NCBI RefSeq assembly: GCF_000427445.1
Contig: NZ_KE386496.1
Location: 682,001-746,000, forward strand
Direction of reading: 5' to 3'
Origin: Methylocapsa acidiphila B2
GTDB taxonomy: Bacteria > Pseudomonadota > Alphaproteobacteria > Rhizobiales > Beijerinckiaceae
Length of the DNA stretch: 64,000 nt
Below the pieces are notes generated by a model. The model ran no database searches, was not told the origin of the DNA, and worked only from the letters and a program-made list of their open reading frames with translations. Within the stretch, counting starts at the first letter, position 1. Every line of letters begins with the position of its first letter. Both the position numbers and the translations under genes were made by a program. Positions 53,764-61,657 of this stretch are shown here, piece by piece.

Positions 53764-56132
53764 CGAACGAAGCCGACACGTGCCGAAAATTCGTCGTGCC
53801 CAAGCTGCAATCCGCCGGTTGGGATAGCGACCCTCATTCCATCGCCGAGCAGCGCACCATCACGGATGGCCGCGTCATTCCCGTGGGCAAGGGTTTTGTC
53901 CGCAAGCCGCCCAAGCGGGTTGATTACCTGCTGCGCTTTACGCGGGATTTTCCGCTCGCCGTGGTCGAGGCGAAGGCCAGCTACAAATCAGCGACCGATG
54001 CCGTGCAACAGGCCCGCGACTATGCGGAAATCCTCGACCTCAAATACGCTTACGCCACCAACGGCGCCGAAATCATCGAGATCGACTATTTCAAGGGGAC
54101 GGAAACGCGCGTTGCCGACTTCCCCACACCTGATGACCTTTGGCGGCGCTATCAGGCGGGCAGCGGAATCGACACGCCCGAGCGCGTGGAGCACCTGATC
54201 GCTCCCTACAACACGGTCGGCGACAAGCCGCCGAGATACTACCAGCAGATCGCCATCAACCGGGCGGTCGAAGCCATCCTTGCCGGAAAGAAGCGCCTGC
54301 TTCTCACCATGGCGACGGGAACGGGCAAGACCATCGTGGCCTTCCAGATTTGCTGGAAGCTCTGGTCGAGCCGCTGGAACACGACCGGAGAGCATCGCAA
54401 GCCGCGCATCCTGTTCCTTGCGGATCGCAACATCCTCATTGACGACCCGAAGGACAAGACCTTCACTCCCTTCGGGGACGCGCGCCACAAGATCGAATCC
54501 GGCGAGATCGTCAAAAGCCGGGAAATGTATTTCGCCATCTACCAGGCGCTGGCCGAGGACGAGCGCCGCGCCGGGCTTTTCCGCGATTATCCGCCGGACT
54601 TCTTCGACCTCATCATCGTCGATGAATGCCACCGGGGAAGCGCGCGGGACGACAGTTCGTGGCGCGTCATCCTTGAGCATTTCAAGCCCGCGTACCAGCT
54701 TGGCATGACGGCCACGCCACTGCGCGAGGACAACCGCGACACCTATCTCTATTTCGGCAACTCGATTTACGAATACAGCCTGCGCCAGGGCATCGACGAC
54801 GGTTTTCTCGCGCCCTACCGGGTGCATCGCGTCGTCACCCAATGGGACGCCGCCGGATGGCGGCCCAGCAAGGACGAGGTGGATCGTTTTGGCCGCACGA
54901 TCCCTGACGATGAATACCAGACCAAGGATTTTGAACGGGCCATCGCCTTGCGCGCCCGCACGGAAGCCATCGCCCGCCACCTTACCGACTTCCTCAAAAA
55001 GACCGACCGCTTCGCCAAGACCATCGTGTTCTGCGTCGATCAGGAGCACGCCTCGGAAATGCGGCAGGCGCTGGTCAACCTCAATGCCGACCTTGTAGCG
55101 CAGTATCCCGACTATGTGGCGCGCGTCACCGCCGACGAAGGCGCAATCGGGCGCGGTCATCTGTCCAAGTTCCAGGACCTCGAAACCAAAACGCCGGTCA
55201 TCCTCACATCGTCGCAGCTTCTTACGACCGGCGTTGATGCGCCGACCTGCAAGAACGTCGTTCTGGCGCGCGTCGTCGGGTCCATGAGCGAGTTCAAGCA
55301 GATCATCGGGCGCGGGACGCGCCTGCGCGACGATTACGGCAAGCTGTGGTTCAACATCCTGGACTACACCGGGTCGGCCACCCGCATGTTCGCCGACCCG
55401 GACTTCGACGGCGATCCGGCCCGGATCACGGAAGAAGAAGTGAACGATGCCGGGGAAACCACCGCGACGACGGAGATCGTCCCCGAAGGGCAGGAACCGG
55501 AGCCTGCCCCACCCGAGGAAGGCGAACCCGGCGTGATCGAACCGCCGACCGGCGAGCCGCGCAAATTCTATTTCGACGGCGGCCAGGTCGAAGTCGTGGC
55601 CCACCTGGTCCACGAGCTTGATCCGAACGGCAAGCAGCTTCGCGTCGTCAAATACACTGACTACGCCGCGGAAAGCGTCCGGTCGCTTGCGCCGACCTCC
55701 GCCGAGCTTCGCAAGCGTTGGGCGGACGCAGACCAGCGCAGCGAGATCATCGCCGCGCTGGCCGAGCGCGGCATCGACTTTGACGTGTTGGCCGAACAGA
55801 CGGGTCAGGCCGACGCCGACCCCTTCGACCTGCTTTGCCATCTGGCCTTCAACGCACCGCTTCGCACCCGGCGCGAGCGGGCGCAGCGCCTCAAGGCCGA
55901 GCGCAAGGACTATTTCGAGAAGTTCTCCCCCGAGGCGCGTCAGGTGCTGGACGAGCTTCTGGAAAAATATGCGGAACACGGCGATGCGCAGTTTGTCCTG
56001 CCCGACGTGCTCAAGGTTCCGCCCATCTCAACCCACGGCCAGCCCGCCGAAATCATCAAGCTGTTCGGTGGCCCCGACGAGCTTCGCCGGGCCGTAACCG
56101 ACCTGCAAGGACTGCTCTATGGCACGAACTAA
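53760..56132 (+). CDS. hsdR: Type I restriction enzyme, R subunit (HsdR)
   Basis: A 790-residue translocase-nuclease. An N-terminal nuclease domain holds the Glu-x-Lys motif in AVVEAKASYKSATDAVQQA. The helicase motor has MATGTGKT (about residue 184) and the DEAD-type box LIIVDECHRGS (about 290), and motif VI lies in QIIGRGTRLRDDYG. The arrangement resembles EcoEI-like HsdR. A Pro/Glu-rich linker (EPEPAPPEEGEPGV) precedes the C-terminal domain. It needs HsdM and HsdS, encoded next; its end overlaps hsdM by 14 bases. Confidence 0.95.
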   Translation: MTNEADTCRKFVVPKLQSAGWDSDPHSIAEQRTITDGRVIPVGKGFVRKPPKRVDYLLRFTRDFPLAVVEAKASYKSATDAVQQARDYAEILDLKYAYATNGAEIIEIDYFKGTETRVADFPTPDDLWRRYQAGSGIDTPERVEHLIAPYNTVGDKPPRYYQQIAINRAVEAILAGKKRLLLTMATGTGKTIVAFQICWKLWSSRWNTTGEHRKPRILFLADRNILIDDPKDKTFTPFGDARHKIESGEIVKSREMYFAIYQALAEDERRAGLFRDYPPDFFDLIIVDECHRGSARDDSSWRVILEHFKPAYQLGMTATPLREDNRDTYLYFGNSIYEYSLRQGIDDGFLAPYRVHRVVTQWDAAGWRPSKDEVDRFGRTIPDDEYQTKDFERAIALRARTEAIARHLTDFLKKTDRFAKTIVFCVDQEHASEMRQALVNLNADLVAQYPDYVARVTADEGAIGRGHLSKFQDLETKTPVILTSSQLLTTGVDAPTCKNVVLARVVGSMSEFKQIIGRGTRLRDDYGKLWFNILDYTGSATRMFADPDFDGDPARITEEEVNDAGETTATTEIVPEGQEPEPAPPEEGEPGVIEPPTGEPRKFYFDGGQVEVVAHLVHELDPNGKQLRVVKYTDYAAESVRSLAPTSAELRKRWADADQRSEIIAALAERGIDFDVLAEQTGQADADPFDLLCHLAFNAPLRTRRERAQRLKAERKDYFEKFSPEARQVLDELLEKYAEHGDAQFVLPDVLKVPPISTHGQPAEIIKLFGGPDELRRAVTDLQGLLYGTN

Positions 56133-57678
56133 AGGGAAGAACGGCGCAGACGCCGCGCCGATGACGACCTCCCAGATGCTCGGGAGCCTGCTCAAGTCCG
56201 CGCGCGACATCATGCGCAAGGACAAGGGGCTGAACGGCGACCTCGACCGTCTGCCGCTTCTCACCTGGATCATGTTCCTGAAATTCCTCGACGACCTTGA
56301 GCGGCAGCGCGAGGAGGAAACCGCGCTATCGGGCAAGAAGTTCAAGGCGGCCATCGAGGCCCCGTATCGCTGGCGCGATTGGGCCGCCGATCCGCAGGGT
56401 GTCACGGGCGATGAATTGCTTTCCTTCATTAATTCCGAGGAAGCCGTGCGTGCCGACGGTAAGAAAGGCCCCGGCCTGTTCGCTTACCTGCGCTCGCTCT
56501 CAAGCTCCAATGGCGACAATCGCCGCGACGTGATCGCCACCGTGTTCAGGGGTGTCGATAACCGCATGAAAAGCGGTTATCTGCTCCGCGACATCATCAA
56601 CAAGGTTGGCGGGATTCACTTCACGTCATCGAACGAGCTTCACACCCTCGGCGCGCTCTATGAATCCATGCTCCGCGAAATGCGCGACGCGGCGGGCGAT
56701 TCCGGCGAGTTCTACACGCCGCGCGCCGTCGTTCGCTTCATGGTGGAAGTCACCGACCCGCGCCTTGGCGAGACCGTCCTCGACCCGGCCAGCGGCACGG
56801 GCGGGTTTCTGGTGGAAGCGTACAACCACCTTGAAAAACAGGTGAAGACAGTCGCAGACCGCAAGCGCCTTCAGCACGAAACCATCGCCGGCTGCGAACC
56901 CAAATCCCTGCCTTATCTGCTCTGCCAGATGAACCTTCTGCTGCATGGGCTGGACGCGCCACAGATCGACCCCGGCAATGCCCTTCGCTTCAAACTCTCC
57001 GAGATTGGCGAGAAAGAGCGCGTGGATGTAATCCTCACCAACCCGCCTTTCGGCGGCGAGGAAGAAAAAGGCATTCAGGGTAACTTCCCAAACGACCGCC
57101 AGACTTCCGAGACGGCACTTCTTTTCCTTCAGCTAATCATGCGCAAGCTCAAGCGCCAGCCGACGCCTGCGGGGAGGCCCGCCCGCGCCGCTGTGGTCGT
57201 GCCGAACGGGACGCTTTTTGGTGATGGCGTCTGCGCGCGTATCAAGGAAGAGCTAATCAAGGAGTTCAACCTTCATAGCATCGTGCGGCTGCCGAATGGC
57301 GTGTTCTCTCCCTACACACCTATCCCAACCAACATCCTGTTCTTCGACCGTTCCGGGCCAACGAAAGAGGTGTGGTATTATGAGCAGCCGTTGCCCGAAG
57401 GACGCAAGAATTACACCAAAACCCAACCCATGCAGTTTGACGACTTCAAAGACTGCATGGCTTGGTGGAGCAAGCGTGAGGAGAACGATCAGGCCTGGAA
57501 GGTGTCGGCCCAAGAGCTGCTCGCAACCAACTGTAACCTCGACCGGAAGAACCCGCGCGGGATGGTGGATTTAGAACATCTACCCCCGGATCAGCTTGCC
57601 GATGAGATTCTGACGAAGGAGCTGCGCATCGCCGAGCTAATGCGGGAGATCAAAGGCTACCTGGGTGCGCCGAAATGA
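56119..57678 (+). CDS. hsdM: Type I restriction enzyme, M subunit (HsdM)
   Basis: A 519-residue N6-adenine methyltransferase. The N-terminal HsdM domain (LLKSARDIMRKDKGLNGDLD and LTWIMFLKFLDDLERQREEE) precedes the SAM motif LDPASGTGGFLVEAY (about residue 222) and the catalytic NPPF (about 309). Together with HsdS it protects host DNA at the recognition sequence. Its stop overlaps the hsdS start by ATGA. Confidence 0.96.
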   Translation: MARTKGKNGADAAPMTTSQMLGSLLKSARDIMRKDKGLNGDLDRLPLLTWIMFLKFLDDLERQREEETALSGKKFKAAIEAPYRWRDWAADPQGVTGDELLSFINSEEAVRADGKKGPGLFAYLRSLSSSNGDNRRDVIATVFRGVDNRMKSGYLLRDIINKVGGIHFTSSNELHTLGALYESMLREMRDAAGDSGEFYTPRAVVRFMVEVTDPRLGETVLDPASGTGGFLVEAYNHLEKQVKTVADRKRLQHETIAGCEPKSLPYLLCQMNLLLHGLDAPQIDPGNALRFKLSEIGEKERVDVILTNPPFGGEEEKGIQGNFPNDRQTSETALLFLQLIMRKLKRQPTPAGRPARAAVVVPNGTLFGDGVCARIKEELIKEFNLHSIVRLPNGVFSPYTPIPTNILFFDRSGPTKEVWYYEQPLPEGRKNYTKTQPMQFDDFKDCMAWWSKREENDQAWKVSAQELLATNCNLDRKNPRGMVDLEHLPPDQLADEILTKELRIAELMREIKGYLGAPK

Positions 57679-58871
57679 AAGGGAGCGCCCAACGAGTAGC
57701 ATTCAGAGAGATCATGCGGCCAAATCTACGGCGCTACCTCCTTGCAGCAGATGAGGACGCGAATCTCGTCGGTATGCGGCTCTATGGCGCCGGACCGTTT
57801 CACCGCGAACTCAAACCCGCGATGGCAATCATGAAGAAGAGCCATTTCGTCATCAGGGAAGGAGATGTTATCTACAACAAGCTGTTTGCATGGAAAGGCA
57901 CGTTCGGGATTGTGCCGCCAGAACTCGACGGCATGTTCGTCTCCGACAAGTTTCCAACATACGAGCTCGACAGGGCACGCGTCTCTGAAAAGTACCTTAC
58001 GTGGTTCTTTCGGCATCCCAACGTATGGGAACAGGCACGGGTCATGTCCACGGGCTCCGCAGCGCTCTCCAAACTGACACTCAATCCGCCGCGTTTTCTC
58101 GACCTTGCTATTCCGCTTCCAGACCTTTCCGAGCAACAACGGATCGCGGAGCGCATCGAGGAGTTAGCGACCAAAATCGGGAGCGCACGGGATGTACGGT
58201 CCAAATCAACCAGCGAATCCGAGAGTCTCCTATCCGCAGCGTGCGAGAGCATGCTCCTTCGCGCGGGCACGTCTGCGCCTATACGCAAGCTCTCTTCACT
58301 GGTCGATCCAGACCGGGGCATTTCATACGGAATAGTACAAACCGGGACCGAGTTTGAGGGGGGGATTCCAACGCTCCGAGCCGGCGACCTTCAATGGTTT
58401 CACGTCAACACCAGCGGAGTGAAGCTCGTCGATCCAGAAATCGAAAGAGGCTATTTAAGAACTCGCTTGCAAGGTGGCGAGCTTCTTTTGCGAATACGCG
58501 GCGGAGTTGGTGAGCTTGCTGTCTGCCCCGAGAGTATGGCGGGCGGAAATGTATCGCGTGAGATCGCGGTCATCCCTCTTACTGATGAAGTGCTACCTCG
58601 ATTTGCGATGTTTCTGCTCTCGGCACGAAGCTCTCAGGCCAAGATGCACGGCAACGTGCGCGGAACCTCATATCTTGGCATCAACCTCAAGGACGTTCGA
58701 GAGCTGGAGATACCAGTGCCGACGGTATCGAAGCAGCAGGAGATGTTGTCCGATCTTGAGAGCCTCAAAGGTAAACTCGATACCCTCGCAAAGCTCCAAA
58801 ACGAAACCGCCGCCGAGCTGGACGCCATGCTTCCCGCGATTCTCGACAAGGCGTTCAAGGGGGAATTGTGA
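57675..58871 (+). CDS. hsdS: Type I restriction enzyme, specificity subunit (HsdS)
   Basis: A 398-residue two-domain specificity protein. Target-recognition domain 1 is followed by the coiled-coil spacer (LPDLSEQQRIAERIEELATK). Domain 2 then ends in a second spacer (VPTVSKQQEMLSDLESLKGK) and AELDAMLPAILDKAFKGEL. The recognition sequence cannot be predicted. Its base composition is less GC-rich than neighbours, as is common for recently acquired hsdS. The SLATT gene begins only four bases after its stop. Confidence 0.93.
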   Translation: MKGSAQRVAFREIMRPNLRRYLLAADEDANLVGMRLYGAGPFHRELKPAMAIMKKSHFVIREGDVIYNKLFAWKGTFGIVPPELDGMFVSDKFPTYELDRARVSEKYLTWFFRHPNVWEQARVMSTGSAALSKLTLNPPRFLDLAIPLPDLSEQQRIAERIEELATKIGSARDVRSKSTSESESLLSAACESMLLRAGTSAPIRKLSSLVDPDRGISYGIVQTGTEFEGGIPTLRAGDLQWFHVNTSGVKLVDPEIERGYLRTRLQGGELLLRIRGGVGELAVCPESMAGGNVSREIAVIPLTDEVLPRFAMFLLSARSSQAKMHGNVRGTSYLGINLKDVRELEIPVPTVSKQQEMLSDLESLKGKLDTLAKLQNETAAELDAMLPAILDKAFKGEL

Positions 58872-58875
58872 CGAC

Positions 58876-59370
58876 ATGGCCTACGACAAGAAGAATACAA
58901 ATCACGAGCCGCCAGTTCCTGAGTCAGTCGAGTCGCACCCGGCATGGTTCCGGCTCGTCGACCAGTTGAACTGGTACGACGGCAAGAGTCGGTACTGCCA
59001 GCGTTGGTTCAAGGGCTTGAAGTTCACACAGATTGCACTGGCGGTCTTGATTCCAGCCACCAGCCTGCTGCCCGCGGAGTCGGCAAAATGGACGGCGTCC
59101 ATCGCTGGCGCACTGATCGCTGTGATGGAGGCCGTGCAGCAGATGAATCAATACTCAACTCTGTGGGTAATGTACCGGGCTACAGCTGAACGGCTCAAAC
59201 ACGAAAAATACCTGTTCCTCTCCGCCGCTGGTCCCTACAAGGGCTTGGCTGAACCTGAGCGGCTTGTTGCGCTGGCTGAAAGGGTCGAGGAGCACGTCTC
59301 GACCGAACACGCCAACTGGTTCAATGAAACCCGCCGCGCCGCCACTGTGCAGAAGTCGGAGGGCGCGTGA
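58876..59370 (+). CDS. SLATT-domain (DUF4231-like) two-TM membrane protein, putative effector
   Basis: A 164-residue protein starting four bases after hsdS. Two adjacent hydrophobic helices (about 49-66 FTQIALAVLIPATSLLP and 71-90 WTASIAGALIAVMEAVQQ) are followed by the helical signature YRATAERLKHEKYLFLSAAG and LVALAERVEEHVSTEHANWF. This is the SLATT/DUF4231 pattern. SLATT proteins are predicted pore-forming effectors in nucleotide-signalled conflict systems. Here it would be the killing component. Its stop shares a base with the next start codon. Confidence 0.8.
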   Translation: MAYDKKNTNHEPPVPESVESHPAWFRLVDQLNWYDGKSRYCQRWFKGLKFTQIALAVLIPATSLLPAESAKWTASIAGALIAVMEAVQQMNQYSTLWVMYRATAERLKHEKYLFLSAAGPYKGLAEPERLVALAERVEEHVSTEHANWFNETRRAATVQKSEGA

Positions 59371-60353
59371 TGCCTGCCGCGCGACCCACGGTGCTGGCCA
59401 TCGGAGCACGGTCGTTGCCGTTGCCCGTGTACTTCCCATCCATTTCTTCGGTGAAGACGGCGCTACGCCCGCAGGATTATTTGCAGTTGCTGTCGTCTCT
59501 GGGCGGGCTGAACGGCCAGTTTCTGGTATCAGCCTTTGACCTGACGGACGTCGATCAGCCGCAGTCAGCGCAACAGGCACTGACTTCTGCTCGTCAGGCG
59601 GGCATTATCACGTTGATGGATTCCGGCAACTATGAAAGTTTCTGGAAGGACGCGCAGGCAGACTGGAAACAAGCAAACTTTCATAAGGTTTTGGCCGATT
59701 TTTCCTGCGATCTGGCCTTCGGCTTCGATGAGCAGCAGCCACCGGCCAACGCGGACGATCACGTTGCCTTGATCGCGGAACGTTGGCAAGCAGATCAAGC
59801 CGCTGCGGGTAGCTGCCAGATCATCCCCATCGTCCACGCGTCGGCCAGTGAATTGCCGGCGCTGTGCGCGACTGTCGCCGCCAAGACTGGCGTCACGATG
59901 CTGGCGGTTCCAGAACGCAGGCTGGGCGATGGCGTTCTGGAGCGTGCCCGTGCCGTGAAGGCCATTCGGACGGCCTTGAACGGACTCAGGCGCTACGTCG
60001 TTTTGCATCTGCTGGGCACTGGCAACCCCATCTCCATCGCCCTGTACTCGGCAATGGGCGCTGACAGTTTTGACGGGTTGGAGTGGTGCCGGACGGTAGT
60101 CGATCATGAATCCGGCCTGCTTTACCACCTTTCGCAGGCCGACTTCTTTGCGGGTCAGACCGCGTGGGGCGATGACGACAAGCTGTCGTTTCAAGCGCGC
60201 ACGCTGGCCCACAATCTCGAATTCTTCTCCGATTGGATGCGAAGGTTACGTGACGCGGTGAGTCAGGATCGACTATCGGAATTCTGCCGATCCAATCTGC
60301 CTCTGCGCGCTTCTCGCCATGTTGCCGGTGTCGCTGGCTGGAGCCAGCCATGA
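59370..60353 (+). CDS. TGT-like (queuine tRNA-ribosyltransferase-related) defence protein
   Basis: A 327-residue TIM-barrel protein. The segment HLLGTGNPISIALYSAMGAD followed by SFDGLEWCR mirrors the TGT active-site region, with Asp235 at the position of the TGT nucleophile, and DSGNYESFW resembles another barrel loop. The Cys-x-Cys-x2-Cys zinc site of true TGT is missing, so ordinary tRNA exchange is unlikely. TGT-like, OGG-like and QueC-like genes occur together as accessory genes of type IV CBASS. Overlaps both neighbours (TGATG and ATGA). Confidence 0.7.
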   Translation: MPAARPTVLAIGARSLPLPVYFPSISSVKTALRPQDYLQLLSSLGGLNGQFLVSAFDLTDVDQPQSAQQALTSARQAGIITLMDSGNYESFWKDAQADWKQANFHKVLADFSCDLAFGFDEQQPPANADDHVALIAERWQADQAAAGSCQIIPIVHASASELPALCATVAAKTGVTMLAVPERRLGDGVLERARAVKAIRTALNGLRRYVVLHLLGTGNPISIALYSAMGADSFDGLEWCRTVVDHESGLLYHLSQADFFAGQTAWGDDDKLSFQARTLAHNLEFFSDWMRRLRDAVSQDRLSEFCRSNLPLRASRHVAGVAGWSQP

Positions 60354-61066
60354 CCGTGGACATCATCAATCAGACCATTCGCGCGATGTGTCTTGAGGTC
60401 GAGACGCAAGTGTCGGCCGTCCAGAATTGGCAACTGATGGCGGAAGAAGAATTTCTGTACGAAGCCGCGATCTGCATTTGCGGCAGCCAGATGGTGTTCG
60501 AGATGGCGGTGGCAACGGCGGATCGGCTGCGTGAGAAGAAGCTGCTCCAGCCTGCACCGCGCGGACGAAGCGCCCAAGTCATTGAACGAAAGGTTGTTGC
60601 GGCCCTATCCGATCCGCTGCCTGTTCCCGCGTGTAACGGGACGCAACGATGGGTTCGACCACGCTTCAAGAACCGGCTGGCGTCCTTGCTGGCCAAGACC
60701 ATCGTTGAAATTTATGGGCAATCCAGAACGATCCGTGGATTTTTGTTCGATGCGCGGAATGCGAGGGAAGCCCGCGAAACCCTGATGCAGCACGTTTGGG
60801 GCTTCGGCCCCAAACAGGCCAGCCTCTTTCTACGCCGTGTTGGTTACTGCGCCGACCTCGCCGTTCTGGATGTCCATGTGTTGGATTATCTGCAACTGGC
60901 GCGCGGCCTGTCGCTGTCGCCCAGCAAGTTAGGCCGCCTCTCGCTCTATGAGGAAGTCGAGAACACCTTTCGGGAGATTTCTGCCGAATTCGGCCATTCG
61001 ATGGGTTGCGTCGATTTGGCAACCTGGCTGACGATGCGCGTGGCCAAGAAGGAAGCTTTCCTATGA
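60350..61066 (+). CDS. OGG-like HhH-GPD protein (8-oxoguanine glycosylase-related)
   Basis: A 238-residue protein. The helix-hairpin-helix plus catalytic loop is VWGFGPKQASLFLRRVGYC and then LAVLDVHVLDYL. Lys155 and Asp174 are 19 residues apart, the same spacing as Lys249 and Asp268 of human OGG1, so a glycosylase/lyase-type active site is retained. Otherwise it is remote from housekeeping OGG. This is the form found with QueC- and TGT-like genes in type IV CBASS. It may handle a 7-deazaguanine base rather than 8-oxoguanine; that is a hypothesis. Confidence 0.75.
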   Translation: MTVDIINQTIRAMCLEVETQVSAVQNWQLMAEEEFLYEAAICICGSQMVFEMAVATADRLREKKLLQPAPRGRSAQVIERKVVAALSDPLPVPACNGTQRWVRPRFKNRLASLLAKTIVEIYGQSRTIRGFLFDARNAREARETLMQHVWGFGPKQASLFLRRVGYCADLAVLDVHVLDYLQLARGLSLSPSKLGRLSLYEEVENTFREISAEFGHSMGCVDLATWLTMRVAKKEAFL

Positions 61067-61656
61067 GTTTCGTGAACTTGGTTTCCGGTGGCCTTGATTC
61101 GACGCTAGTCGGCGTAATGGCGAAGGAGGAGGGTATAGAGCACTTCCCGCTGTTCATTGACTACGGACAACGGGCAGCCCGCAAGGAATGGGAAACCTGC
61201 AAGCTCGTCCACGACGCCTTGGGTCTTCCGGTGCCGACACGGATGGATTTATCGGGTTTCGGGCGCGTCATCGCATCTGGCCTGACCCGTCAGGAACTGG
61301 ATGTCAAAGCCGATGCGTTCACGCCGGGCCGCAACCTGATCTTCTTGCTGATGGGCAGCGCGTATGCATATCAGCATGGCGCATCATCGGTGGCTATTGG
61401 CCTGCTGACAGAGGAATTCAGTCTGTTCCCCGACCAGAAACGGCAGTTCGTGACTCAGGCCGAAACCACCATCTCAGCAGCAATGGGGCGGAAGATCAAG
61501 GTGCTCACGCCACTGATCGAGTTCGGCAAGGCAGACGTGGTCAGGCTGGCGCAGGCCAAGGGCATCACGGGCACCTACTCGTGCCACACTGGTAATTCAG
61601 AACCTTGCGGGCGGTGCATTGCTTGCTTGGAATTTCAATTCGATAAGGAGAAATGA
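61063..61656 (+). CDS. QueC-like 7-deazaguanine enzyme of a defence operon
   Basis: A 197-residue PP-loop protein. ATG 61063 overlaps the OGG-like stop (ATGA). The ATP-binding motif is LVSGGLDSTL (residues 6-15) and the zinc site is complete (Cys174, Cys182, Cys185, Cys188 in SCHTGNSEPCGRCIAC). Housekeeping QueC turns carboxy-deazaguanine into preQ0 and carries Arg after the last Cys; here Leu-Glu-Phe follows. No queD, queE or folE is nearby. QueC relatives in type IV CBASS and Qat defence are reported to join deazaguanine to a protein N-terminus, and the next gene provides a candidate. Confidence 0.88.
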   Translation: MSFVNLVSGGLDSTLVGVMAKEEGIEHFPLFIDYGQRAARKEWETCKLVHDALGLPVPTRMDLSGFGRVIASGLTRQELDVKADAFTPGRNLIFLLMGSAYAYQHGASSVAIGLLTEEFSLFPDQKRQFVTQAETTISAAMGRKIKVLTPLIEFGKADVVRLAQAKGITGTYSCHTGNSEPCGRCIACLEFQFDKEK

Positions 61657-61657
61657 C

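Noticed and set aside
53988-55979. 663-residue minus-strand reading opposite hsdR
   Set aside because: Shadow of hsdR; low-complexity hydrophobic and charged text without family features.
61063-61656. Housekeeping queC of queuosine synthesis
   Set aside because: It has diverged after the last zinc Cys, overlaps defence genes, and has no queD, queE or folE nearby.
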